Shown piece by piece: positions 1 to 5,893 of a stretch of 7,304 nt of DNA. Source of the stretch: Methanoregula sp. (lineage in GTDB: Archaea; Halobacteriota; Methanomicrobia; Methanomicrobiales; Methanospirillaceae); NCBI GenBank assembly GCA_028705545.1, contig JAQWDG010000003.1:27993-35296 (forward strand), in the 5' to 3' direction. Position 1 is the stretch's first letter, and each line of letters opens with the position of its first letter. A program made the translations under genes and the position numbers. The notes beneath the pieces are model-generated. The model made no database searches. It was not told the DNA's origin and worked only from the letters and a program-made list of their open reading frames with translations.

Positions 1-1457
1 AAGTAGAGCTGGAACTCCCACGGGTGGGGACGGAGACGGACGGCATCGATCTCTGCACGCTTGAGCTCGATCCAGGTGTCGATGACATCCTGCGTGAATA
101 CGCCGCCTTCGAGCAGGAACTTGTGATCCGCTTCGAGCGCATCGATAGCCTGTTCGAGCGATCCGGGAACGGTCGGGAGCTTCTTTGCCGCCCTGCCATC
201 AAGCTCGTAAGTGTTTCCTTCAAAGGGCTTGCCCGGGTCGATCTTCTTCTTGATACCATCGATACCTGCCATCAGGAGGGCAGAGAACGAGAGGTACGGG
301 TTGCACGTCGGGTCGGGCGGACGGAATTCGATCCTCTTTGACTTGGGGTTATCGGTATACATCGGGATCCGGACTGCTGCCGACCGGTTCCGGAGCGAGT
401 ATACAAGGTTGACCGGGGCTTCGTAACCCGGAACGAGACGCTTGTAGGAGTTGGTGGACGGGGCGCAGAATGCCATGAGTGCGTTGGCATGCGTGAGGAG
501 ACCGCCGATGTAGTACTTGGCGGTCTGGCTGATCATGCCGTAGCCCTTTGCATCGAAGAACAGGTTCTTGCCGCCCTTCCAGATCGACTGGTGGGTGTGC
601 ATGCCGGAACCGTTGTCGCCAAAGAGGGGCTTTGGCATGAAGGTCGCAACCATGCCGAACTGCTGGGCCATGTTCTTTACGATGTATTTGTACATCAGGC
701 AGTTGTCCGCCTGCCTGACAAGCGAGTTGTACCGGATATCGATCTCGTTTTGTCCTGCGGTTGCAACTTCGTGGTGGTGTACTTCAACCGGGATACCGGT
801 CTCGATCATCTTGTTGATGATGTGGCTCCTGACATCCTGGAGCGAGTCGTGCGGCGGGACCGGGAAATAACCTTCCTTGTGCCGGATCTTGTATCCGAGG
901 TTCGGGTCCTCGTCGCGGCCGGAGTTCCAGATACCCTCGACCGAATCTACGTGGTAAAATCCTTCGTTTACGGTCTGGGAGAACCTTACATCGTCAAAGA
1001 GGAAGAACTCGTACTCGGGTCCCCAGAAACTCTCGTCGCCAATCCCGGTGGACTTGAGGTATGCCTCCGCTTTCCGGGCAATGTATCTCGGGTCACGGCT
1101 GTATGCTTCCTTGTTGATCGGGTCAAATACGTTACAGACGATGGAAAGCGTAGGGACTTCGCAGACCGGGTCAACAACTGCAGTCGACGGGTCCAGGTAG
1201 AGGACCATATCGGACTCCTGGATCTTCTGGAACCCCCGGATCGACGAACCGTCAAAGCCAATCCCTTCGGTCCAGATGCCGGAGCTGGGATCGGTTTCCT
1301 TTGCGAGTTCCTGGGCCGGGATGGAGAAATGCTGCCAGAGGCCCGGCAGATCGTTGAATTTGAAATCAACAATCCTGAGATCCTTCTTTTTTATGAGGGA
1401 GCCAACCGAGCCGATCTGCTCTTTTGTCACCTTTGGTATCTTGGTCTTTTGTGCCAT
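1..1457 (-). CDS. glnA: Glutamine synthetase type I (3' end beyond window)
   Basis: Catalyses ATP-dependent condensation of glutamate and ammonium to glutamine, the central cytosolic ammonium-assimilation step. The minus-strand reading is open from ATG at 1457 to the window edge (485 full codons, ending ...EFQLY), so only a few C-terminal residues are missing. Order of motifs: N-terminal beta-grasp with FDGSS (Asp69); metal-binding GPEYEFF (Glu148, Glu150); HHHEVATAGQ; FMPKPLFGDNGSGMH (His287); NSYKRLVPGYEAP flap (Glu346); NRSA (Arg358). These match E. coli GlnA residues at an offset of about 19. Between GPEYEFF and GYFPVPP it carries an insertion like that of the longer GSI-beta class. The adenylylation tyrosine is conserved (Tyr417, in NTYELDG), but the usual LPPEE-like context is lost, so adenylylation is doubtful. 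The start is supported by an AGGTGA ribosome binding site. Regulation by an NrpR-like operator is inferred from the promoter. Confidence 0.97.
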   Translation of the reverse strand, partial: MAQKTKIPKVTKEQIGSVGSLIKKKDLRIVDFKFNDLPGLWQHFSIPAQELAKETDPSSGIWTEGIGFDGSSIRGFQKIQESDMVLYLDPSTAVVDPVCEVPTLSIVCNVFDPINKEAYSRDPRYIARKAEAYLKSTGIGDESFWGPEYEFFLFDDVRFSQTVNEGFYHVDSVEGIWNSGRDEDPNLGYKIRHKEGYFPVPPHDSLQDVRSHIINKMIETGIPVEVHHHEVATAGQNEIDIRYNSLVRQADNCLMYKYIVKNMAQQFGMVATFMPKPLFGDNGSGMHTHQSIWKGGKNLFFDAKGYGMISQTAKYYIGGLLTHANALMAFCAPSTNSYKRLVPGYEAPVNLVYSLRNRSAAVRIPMYTDNPKSKRIEFRPPDPTCNPYLSFSALLMAGIDGIKKKIDPGKPFEGNTYELDGRAAKKLPTVPGSLEQAIDALEADHKFLLEGGVFTQDVIDTWIELKRAEIDAVRLRPHPWEFQLY

Positions 1458-1461
1458 CTGG

Positions 1462-1467
1462 TCACCT
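1462..1467 (-). promoter_or_regulatory. Ribosome binding site of glnA
   Basis: On the minus strand AGGTGA lies 4 nt ahead of the ATG at 1457. It is complementary to the usual 3' end of archaeal 16S rRNA and fixes this start. Confidence 0.8.
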
Positions 1468-1552
1468 TTTTACCCTACAGGCATTTCTTTACGCATGCGA
1501 AGAGGGACGGACTTGCCCGTGTGAGCCGTAACTGATGCCTGGTCGAGTAGCA

Positions 1553-1566
1553 GGAAGTAGGTTTCC
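1553..1566. promoter_or_regulatory. Probable NrpR-type nitrogen operator
   Basis: A perfect dyad GGAA-GTAGGT-TTCC (plus strand) lies 10 bp downstream of the glnA TATA-like box, at the expected transcription start. It extends one more pair each side (A1552/T1567). GGAA-N6-TTCC is the operator consensus described for the nitrogen repressor NrpR in Methanococcus maripaludis, where glnA and nif are controlled. Position and target gene both fit repression of glnA when nitrogen is plentiful. Whether this organism encodes NrpR cannot be seen here. Confidence 0.65.
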
Positions 1567-1575
1567 TAGTAATCC

Positions 1576-1585
1576 TATTTAAAAG
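1576..1585 (-). promoter_or_regulatory. TATA-like box of glnA
   Basis: Minus strand CTTTTAAATA stands in an A/T island (about 1576-1599) within GC-rich DNA. It is preceded by the A-rich stretch AATTAAAATC, which could serve as the TFB recognition element. A start about 25 nt downstream falls near 1555, giving a leader of roughly 95-100 nt. The box reads TATTTAAAAG on the plus strand, so it could also fire toward the ferredoxin gene. Confidence 0.5.
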
Positions 1586-1611
1586 ATTTTAATTTAATTC
1601 CGTGCTCTCAC

Positions 1612-1645
1612 CGGCCTGTTTCCTGACGTCCGGGGGAACAAGCCG
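1612..1645. repeat. Imperfect inverted repeat / leader hairpin
   Basis: The left arm CGGCCTGTTTCC (1612-1623) can pair with the right arm GGGAACAAGCCG (1634-1645): 10 Watson-Crick pairs, one T-G wobble and one C/A mismatch, with a 10-nt loop. It lies 38 nt ahead of the ferredoxin start and about 27 bp behind the glnA TATA box. If transcription toward the ferredoxin starts near 1605, it forms an RNA hairpin in that leader. Otherwise it could be a protein-binding dyad. Confidence 0.5.
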
Positions 1646-1656
1646 TAAAGATTAAT
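1646..1656 (+). promoter_or_regulatory. Possible TATA box for ferredoxin/reductase operon
   Basis: TAAAGATTAAT lies about 33 bp (centre to start) ahead of the ferredoxin ATG at 1684 and would give an almost leaderless mRNA. That agrees with the lack of a clear ribosome binding site before this ATG. The alternative is the A/T island at 1576-1599, giving a roughly 80-nt leader that contains the 1612-1645 hairpin. Confidence 0.35.
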
Positions 1657-1683
1657 GAAACCGGCCTCCAACATATTCGATCA

Positions 1684-1860
1684 ATGCTCAACGTACACCG
1701 GGATATCTGCGGGTATTGCGGATGCTGTGTATCAGTCTGCCCCGAGGGCGCACTGGAACTGATCGACGCATACCTTTCTGTTGGAGAAAACTGCACGGGC
1801 TGCGGGATCTGCGCCAAGGTCTGTCCGCTTGGTGCGCTGGAGGTCGTGCATGAAAAGTAA
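1684..1860 (+). CDS. Small 2[4Fe-4S] ferredoxin
   Basis: A 58-residue soluble ferredoxin. Two clostridial-type cluster motifs are complete: Cys9-x2-Cys12-x2-Cys15-x3-Cys19-Pro and Cys37-x2-Cys40-x2-Cys43-x3-Cys47-Pro, each followed by G-A-L as in the family. An extra Cys14 sits inside the first motif. Its end overlaps the start of the geranylgeranyl reductase gene by 11 nt in another frame, so the two are almost certainly co-transcribed. From known work on Methanosarcina acetivorans, where a ferredoxin encoded beside the reductase supports full lipid saturation, this protein is inferred to be the reductase's electron donor. The ATG at 1684 precedes the first motif by only eight residues and there is no strong ribosome binding site, so leaderless translation is likely. 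Confidence 0.92.
   Translation: MLNVHRDICGYCGCCVSVCPEGALELIDAYLSVGENCTGCGICAKVCPLGALEVVHEK
1839..1844 (+). promoter_or_regulatory. Ribosome binding site deciding the reductase start
   Basis: GGAGGT within the end of the ferredoxin gene lies 5 nt before the ATG at 1850. It favours this start over an in-frame ATG at 1781, which would add 23 unrelated residues that only shadow the ferredoxin. Confidence 0.8.
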
Positions 1861-3046
1861 ATACGATATACTGATCGTCGGGGGTGGCCCGGCCGGTGCC
1901 ATCGCTGCAAAGACTGCCGCACAAAAAGGGCTCTCGGTCTGCCTGGTCGAAAAACGCCCGGCAATCGGCGCCCCGGTCCGCTGTGCGGAAGGAATCGGGA
2001 AAGAGGCCCTTGCCGAGTTCATCGAGCCGGACCCGCGCTGGATCTCCGCGGATATGACCGGGGCGGTTGTTGTCGCTCCCGATGGCTTTGAGATGACGCT
2101 CGAATCCTCCATGGCCGGGGGAAAAGTGGGTTACATCCTCGACCGCAAGGTTTTTGACCGGGAACTGGTCTGGCAGGCGGCAGACGCCGGTGCTGATGTC
2201 TTTGTCAAGACCCGGGCCTCGGCCCCGCTGATGTCGGACGGCCGTGTCAGGGGCGCCCAGCTCGAGTACTGCGGTAACGTCCAGAAGGTCAATGCGGAAG
2301 TCGTTATCGCTGCAGACGGTGTAGAGTCCAAGTTTTCCAAGTGGGCCGGCATCGACACGACCGTCCCGGTCCGGGAGATCATGAGCTCGGTCCAGTACGT
2401 GATGGCCGATATCGACATCAACCCGTCGGCAACGATCTTTTACCTGGGTAACGAAGTCGCTCCCGAAGGATACCTCTGGGTCTTCCCGAAGGGCAAACGG
2501 GCGGCAAACGTGGGCATCGGGATCTCCGGCAGGAAGAGCGGCAAGGGGCACCGGGCAAAAGACTATCTTGACAGGTTCGTGAAACAGAAGTTCCCGCACG
2601 GCAAGACCATCGAATGTATTGTCGGCGGTGTCTCGGTCTGCCGGCCGCTGGACTGCACGGTTGCCGACGGCCTGATGCTTGCCGGCGATGCGGCACGGGT
2701 TGTCGATCCCCTGACCGGCGGCGGCATCTATAATGCGATGTTTACCGGCAAACTCGCTGCAGAGACCGCAGCGGCCTGTATTGCAAAGGGCGATACCTCG
2801 AAAAAAGCGCTCATGGCTTACGATAAGGCATGGCGTGCCTCAAAGATGGGCAAAGGAATCGAGCGCAACTACCTCATCAAGGAATACCTGATCAAGCAGT
2901 CCGATGAGAAACTCAACGCAATTGTCCACTCGGTCTCAAAGCTGGACTTAAAAGAGTTCTCAACCTTAACGCTCGTAAAAGAGTTATTGAAGGCCAACCC
3001 GAAACTGCTCGTGGAGCTCGGGACGCTTGCGGCCTCACTCCGTTGA
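1850..3046 (+). CDS. Geranylgeranyl reductase family flavoprotein (archaeal lipid saturation)
   Basis: A 398-residue FAD enzyme, probably digeranylgeranylglycerophospholipid reductase, which hydrogenates the geranylgeranyl chains of archaeal ether lipids at the membrane. Motifs in order: the N-terminal dinucleotide fold VGGGPAG (residues 10-16); the family Cys-x-Glu-Gly segment CAEGIG (45-50); PEGYLWVFP (205-213), an exact PxxYxWxFP motif of geranylgeranyl reductases that lines the lipid pocket; and the second FAD motif GDAARVVDPLTGGG (279-292). No signal peptide or membrane span is visible, as expected for a peripheral enzyme. The start at 1850 has a GGAGGT site and puts the FAD fold right at the N-terminus. 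It is translationally linked to the ferredoxin upstream and its stop overlaps the convergent trkA gene by 12 nt. Related flavoproteins act on other prenyl substrates, so exact specificity is inferred. Confidence 0.93.
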   Translation: MKSKYDILIVGGGPAGAIAAKTAAQKGLSVCLVEKRPAIGAPVRCAEGIGKEALAEFIEPDPRWISADMTGAVVVAPDGFEMTLESSMAGGKVGYILDRKVFDRELVWQAADAGADVFVKTRASAPLMSDGRVRGAQLEYCGNVQKVNAEVVIAADGVESKFSKWAGIDTTVPVREIMSSVQYVMADIDINPSATIFYLGNEVAPEGYLWVFPKGKRAANVGIGISGRKSGKGHRAKDYLDRFVKQKFPHGKTIECIVGGVSVCRPLDCTVADGLMLAGDAARVVDPLTGGGIYNAMFTGKLAAETAAACIAKGDTSKKALMAYDKAWRASKMGKGIERNYLIKEYLIKQSDEKLNAIVHSVSKLDLKEFSTLTLVKELLKANPKLLVELGTLAASLR

Positions 3047-3703
3047 TTTTTTTAACTGTTTGTTTAAGAGCCGCAGGCAGTCGTCCTCGGCCTCTTTTTT
3101 GGTAAAGACCGTGAAGGTGTCGCCGGCCTGGATCCGGACATTGCCGCTGGGGATAATAAGCGTGCCCCCGACCCTCCTGATGGCAATGAAAACAAAGTCC
3201 TTTACTTTTAGTTCGTGGATCTCGTGGCCGACGATCGGTGCGCCATCTTCCGCAACGATCTCGAAGATACTGCCGCCGGGGATCGAGGCGAGCTGCTGGA
3301 GCTGCGGGTTCTCGGTCCAGTAGTAAAGACGCGAGGCGACGAGATCGTCCGGGTTCTCGCTGATCCGGACTCCTACTTCCTTGAAGAATTCCGCGTGGGC
3401 GGACTGGTTCACAATCGCAACCACGGTAGGGACATGGAACCGTTTGGCAAGCCAGCAGGTCATCAGGTTGACCGCATCGTCGCTTGTGGTCGCAACAAAA
3501 GCATCGGTCCGGTCGATCCCGGCCTCTTCGAGCGTTGACTTGTCCGTAGCGTTACCGGTTATTGCAAGGATATCGTAGTGCTCCAGGATCTCACTGCACC
3601 GGGCTTCCTCGTGGTCGATCACAACGACGTTGTTGCCGTGTTCGACCGCCTGTTTGACAAGGCTGCGTCCGATCCCGCCGAGCCCCACGATGATAATATA
3701 CAT
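3035..3703 (-). CDS. trkA: TrkA/KTN-domain potassium uptake regulator
   Basis: A 222-residue cytosolic regulatory subunit that binds NAD(H) or another nucleotide and gates a TrkH/KtrB-type K+ channel. Residues 1-115 form a Rossmann RCK_N domain: GLGGIG (7-12), with Asp30 at the end of the second strand (VVVIDHE) favouring NAD(H), then GNATD and ATTSDDAVN. About residues 130-215 form the TrkA_C domain (IFEIVAEDGAPIVG to IQAGDTFTVF). This is a single RCK unit, half the length of bacterial two-repeat TrkA, and typical of archaea. No membrane partner gene lies in the window. It starts at ATG 3703 with only a weak upstream GGTAGG, so it may be leaderless. Its 3' end runs into the end of the reductase gene, leaving no room for separate terminators. 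Confidence 0.93.
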   Translation of the reverse strand: MYIIIVGLGGIGRSLVKQAVEHGNNVVVIDHEEARCSEILEHYDILAITGNATDKSTLEEAGIDRTDAFVATTSDDAVNLMTCWLAKRFHVPTVVAIVNQSAHAEFFKEVGVRISENPDDLVASRLYYWTENPQLQQLASIPGGSIFEIVAEDGAPIVGHEIHELKVKDFVFIAIRRVGGTLIIPSGNVRIQAGDTFTVFTKKEAEDDCLRLLNKQLKKSTE

Positions 3704-3730
3704 GCCTACCGGTTACCATCATCGCCATTG

Positions 3731-3739
3731 AAATAATTT
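3731..3739. promoter_or_regulatory. Shared A/T box between divergent trkA and rnhB
   Basis: AAATAATTT is the only A/T-rich element in the 57-bp gap. Its centre is 26 bp from the RNase HII GTG on the plus strand and 32 bp from the trkA ATG on the minus strand. It could act as TATA box for either direction, giving leaderless or nearly leaderless messages. Inferred from position and composition only. Confidence 0.4.
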
Positions 3740-3760
3740 GCGCAACAGACCTTAGGTAAC

Positions 3761-4402
3761 GTGATCTGCGGGGTTGACGAAGCCGGGAAAGGCTCGGTAC
3801 TGGGGCCGATGGTGGTAGCAGGAGTAAAGGCACGTTCCGCTGAAATCTTTGCCGACCTCGGGGTAAAAGATTCAAAACTGCTCACACCGGCCGAACGCGA
3901 GCGGCTCTTTCCCCTGATAAAAAAGCGGTGCAAAACCGCCATCGTCATCCTGCCGGCCGAAGAGATCGACCGCAGCCGGCGCGAGATGACGATGAATGCC
4001 ATCGTTGCCCGGGCCCATGCACAGGTGATTGCCGCGCTTGCCCCGGATACTGCGTATGTCGATGCATGCGATGTGAACCCGCTCCGGTACGCCGAGACCG
4101 TAAAGAGCCACCTTGCCGACCCCTGCGAGATCGTATCCGAGCACCATGCCGATGTCCGGTTCCCGGTCGTTTCTGCGGCAAGCATTATCGCCAAGGTCAC
4201 CCGGGACCGGGAGATCCAAAAACTCGCGAGGAAGTACGGCGAAATCGGGAGCGGGTACCCGTCCGACCCGGTCACCATCGCGTACCTCTCCGCATATATC
4301 GACGAGCACCGCGTCCCCCCGCCCATTGCCCGGAAGAGCTGGAAGACCGTAAGTACGCTTATCGGGAAAAAGTCCCAGAGCAGCCTTGCGGCATTTTTTT
4401 AA
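3761..4402 (+). CDS. rnhB: Ribonuclease HII
   Basis: A 213-residue endonuclease that cuts RNA in RNA/DNA hybrids, removing primers and misinserted ribonucleotides. The N-terminus CGVDEAGKG carries catalytic Asp6-Glu7 and the G-K-G form of the GRG substrate-binding motif. Asp101 (YVDACDVNP) and Asp131 (HHADVRFP) complete the D-E-D-D set. VSAASIIAKVTRD (137-149) and YGEIGSGYPSDP are the archaeal RNase HII signature. The last eight residues, QSSLAAFF (206-213), fit the PCNA-interacting consensus Qxx[LIM]xxFF, indicating recruitment to the sliding clamp. The GTG start at 3761 is chosen because the catalytic segment begins at once after it, as in relatives. AGGTAA just upstream may help, though it is very close. 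The gene is divergent from trkA. Confidence 0.95.
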   Translation: MICGVDEAGKGSVLGPMVVAGVKARSAEIFADLGVKDSKLLTPAERERLFPLIKKRCKTAIVILPAEEIDRSRREMTMNAIVARAHAQVIAALAPDTAYVDACDVNPLRYAETVKSHLADPCEIVSEHHADVRFPVVSAASIIAKVTRDREIQKLARKYGEIGSGYPSDPVTIAYLSAYIDEHRVPPPIARKSWKTVSTLIGKKSQSSLAAFF

Positions 4403-4407
4403 AAAAA
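4394..4407 (+). terminator. T7A7 palindrome at the end of rnhB
   Basis: Seven T followed by seven A overlap the final Phe codons and stop of RNase HII. An oligo-T on the coding strand is the usual archaeal termination signal. No GC stem precedes it. The perfect A/T palindrome could also unwind easily or help separate rnhB from the protease promoter 29 bp further on. Confidence 0.4.
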
Positions 4408-4435
4408 CCCCCAATTTCAGCCGCATTTTGCCCCC

Positions 4436-4444
4436 TTTTATAAA
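4436..4444 (+). promoter_or_regulatory. TATA box of the M50 protease gene
   Basis: TTTTATAAA, flanked by C-rich DNA, fits an archaeal TATA box. A start about 25 bp downstream (near 4465) gives a leader of about 20 nt before ATG 4486, or about 5 nt before ATG 4470. Confidence 0.6.
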
Positions 4445-4485
4445 CCTCCATTCCTTTATCAGGTTCGCCATGCCAACTGATATGG

Positions 4486-5799
4486 ATGGACTGGATCCTG
4501 ATCCTTGTCGCCCTTGTAGCACTTTACGCCATCATTGCGTATTATATCCATTCGAGAAACCTCTGGGCCGACCATATTGTTTTTTACGGCCCGATCATGG
4601 CGATACGGAGCCGGCGTGTGGGATTCTTCGACCGCTTCACCCGGTTCCACCGGTTCCTTCGTGTTTACGGGACTATCGGCGCCATAATTGTTATCTTTGT
4701 CTCGGTTGCAATGGTAGCCCTGCTCGTTCTTGCCCTGTACAGCAACGTGGTCACCCCTCAGCACCCGACTGCGGTCAACGATCCGCGAAATATCCTTGTG
4801 ATCCCCGGTGTGAACCAGTTTATCCCGTTTACGATTGCCGTATGGCTGGCCCTCTTTTTCACGCTTGCAATCCATGAATTCGGCCACGCGATCCTTGCAC
4901 GGGTGGAGAAACTCAAGGTCAGTTTTATCGGGGTTCTCTGGTGCGTTATTCCTATCGGGGCTTTTGTCGAACCGGACGAGACGGAATTTGAAAAACTGCA
5001 TGGCCTCCCGAAGATCCGCATGCTCGGAGCCGGTATTACCAACAACATGGTGGCGGGTTTTGCCTGTTTTGTCATGCTCGTCCTTCTGCTTGGCATGGCC
5101 GTGCCGCTCCAGACGCCCATGGTAAACACCGTGTACAAGGATTATCCCGCGGACCAGGCAGGTATCGTTGCCGGTTCGGTGATCCTCAGTGTCAACGGCA
5201 TCCCGGTGACTACGATCGATGGGGTGTCGACGATCCTCAACACCACACATCCCGGGGATCAGGTCGTGCTTGTCACGGAAAAAGACGGGATATCTTCATC
5301 GCATCAGCTTACGCTGACCACACGGCCGCAGGATTCAGGTGGGAGCCAGAGCGGGTTCATGGGTGTGACCTACTATGATTCTGCCGGGATCAAGAGGATC
5401 TTTAATGGCTTTGCAAGCCCGCTCGGATTTATCGCTATGCTGGCGGTCCCGGTCTATGTAATCCTTGATCCGACAGGATGGGGGCAGTTTTTAATCCTTG
5501 TCAACGATTCGGCAAATGCCGTTGCCTGGAGCGTCCCGTTCCCCGGTTACTGGCAGGTTATCCAGATCCTCTTCTGGTGCGCCTGGTTCAATATCACGGT
5601 AGGCCTGTGCAATGCCCTGCCGCTGGTGCCCTTTGACGGGGGATATATCTTCAAGGAGAGCGTGGAGCGGATCCTCGAACCCCGCGGTCTCATGAAATAT
5701 TCCGGACAGATCGTCCTCATGGTCAGCTACGCCATGCTGCTGGTTCTTGTGCTGGCCTTTACCCTGCCCCAGATCATGCATGCGCTGGGGTATTCGTAA
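4486..5799 (+). CDS. Membrane M50 (site-2 protease type) zinc metallopeptidase with PDZ domain
   Basis: A 437-residue polytopic protein expected to cleave membrane-embedded or membrane-anchored substrates within the bilayer. Hydrophobic segments: 3-21, 64-86, about 115-138 (holding HEFGH, residues 130-134, the zinc-binding HExxH), 147-163, 185-206, then further spans near 308-325, 355-378 and 405-430. Residues about 213-280 look like a PDZ domain (tkxxPAdqAGi, GsvILsVNGipv). The third zinc ligand is in NALPLVPFDGG (376-386, Asp384), the NxxPxxPxDGG motif of site-2 proteases. No substrate such as an anti-sigma factor is encoded nearby, and archaeal substrates are largely unknown. It appears to have its own TATA box. 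The start is uncertain: ATG 4486 has no ribosome binding site, while ATG 4470, out of frame, has AGGT close by. The protein is otherwise complete. Confidence 0.93.
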   Translation: MDWILILVALVALYAIIAYYIHSRNLWADHIVFYGPIMAIRSRRVGFFDRFTRFHRFLRVYGTIGAIIVIFVSVAMVALLVLALYSNVVTPQHPTAVNDPRNILVIPGVNQFIPFTIAVWLALFFTLAIHEFGHAILARVEKLKVSFIGVLWCVIPIGAFVEPDETEFEKLHGLPKIRMLGAGITNNMVAGFACFVMLVLLLGMAVPLQTPMVNTVYKDYPADQAGIVAGSVILSVNGIPVTTIDGVSTILNTTHPGDQVVLVTEKDGISSSHQLTLTTRPQDSGGSQSGFMGVTYYDSAGIKRIFNGFASPLGFIAMLAVPVYVILDPTGWGQFLILVNDSANAVAWSVPFPGYWQVIQILFWCAWFNITVGLCNALPLVPFDGGYIFKESVERILEPRGLMKYSGQIVLMVSYAMLLVLVLAFTLPQIMHALGYS

Positions 5800-5815
5800 A
5801 AATTCATGAATGTCC

Positions 5816-5849
5816 CGGGATAAACCCGCAATCTTTTTTTGTGGTTTTT
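5816..5849 (+). terminator. Terminator-like hairpin and T-runs after the protease gene
   Basis: A short hairpin CGGG-ATAAA-CCCG (5816-5828) is followed by T7 (5834-5840) and T5 (5845-5849), 17 nt after the protease stop. The T-runs alone would suffice for archaeal termination; the 4-bp stem may be chance. Confidence 0.6.
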
Positions 5850-5864
5850 GCTCTCTAGAAATCC

Positions 5865-5873
5865 CTTTAAAAG
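5865..5873 (+). promoter_or_regulatory. TATA-like box ahead of the structured intergenic element
   Basis: CTTTAAAAG, preceded by the A-containing AGAAATCC, resembles an archaeal TATA box with TFB element. Its centre is about 26 bp before 5895, where the folded element begins. No protein gene follows on this strand. Confidence 0.45.
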
Positions 5874-5893
5874 GAGAGGCCTCCCCCCTCTTC

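Noticed and set aside
489..1535. A 348-codon plus-strand open frame
   Set aside because: It is the antisense shadow of glnA, whose minus-strand translation shows all glutamine synthetase motifs. The plus-strand product has no recognisable domain.
1781..1849. N-terminal extension of the reductase from ATG 1781
   Set aside because: The extra residues merely read the ferredoxin gene in another frame, and the GGAGGT site points to ATG 1850.
1688..2599. A 303-codon minus-strand open frame
   Set aside because: It lies opposite the ferredoxin and reductase genes, both strongly supported. It is a GC-driven shadow.
3872..4522. A 216-codon minus-strand open frame
   Set aside because: It is antisense to RNase HII, whose catalytic residues and signature are complete on the plus strand.
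4459..5250. A 263-codon minus-strand open frame
   Set aside because: It is antisense to the M50 protease and rich in charged residues as expected of the complement of membrane-segment codons.
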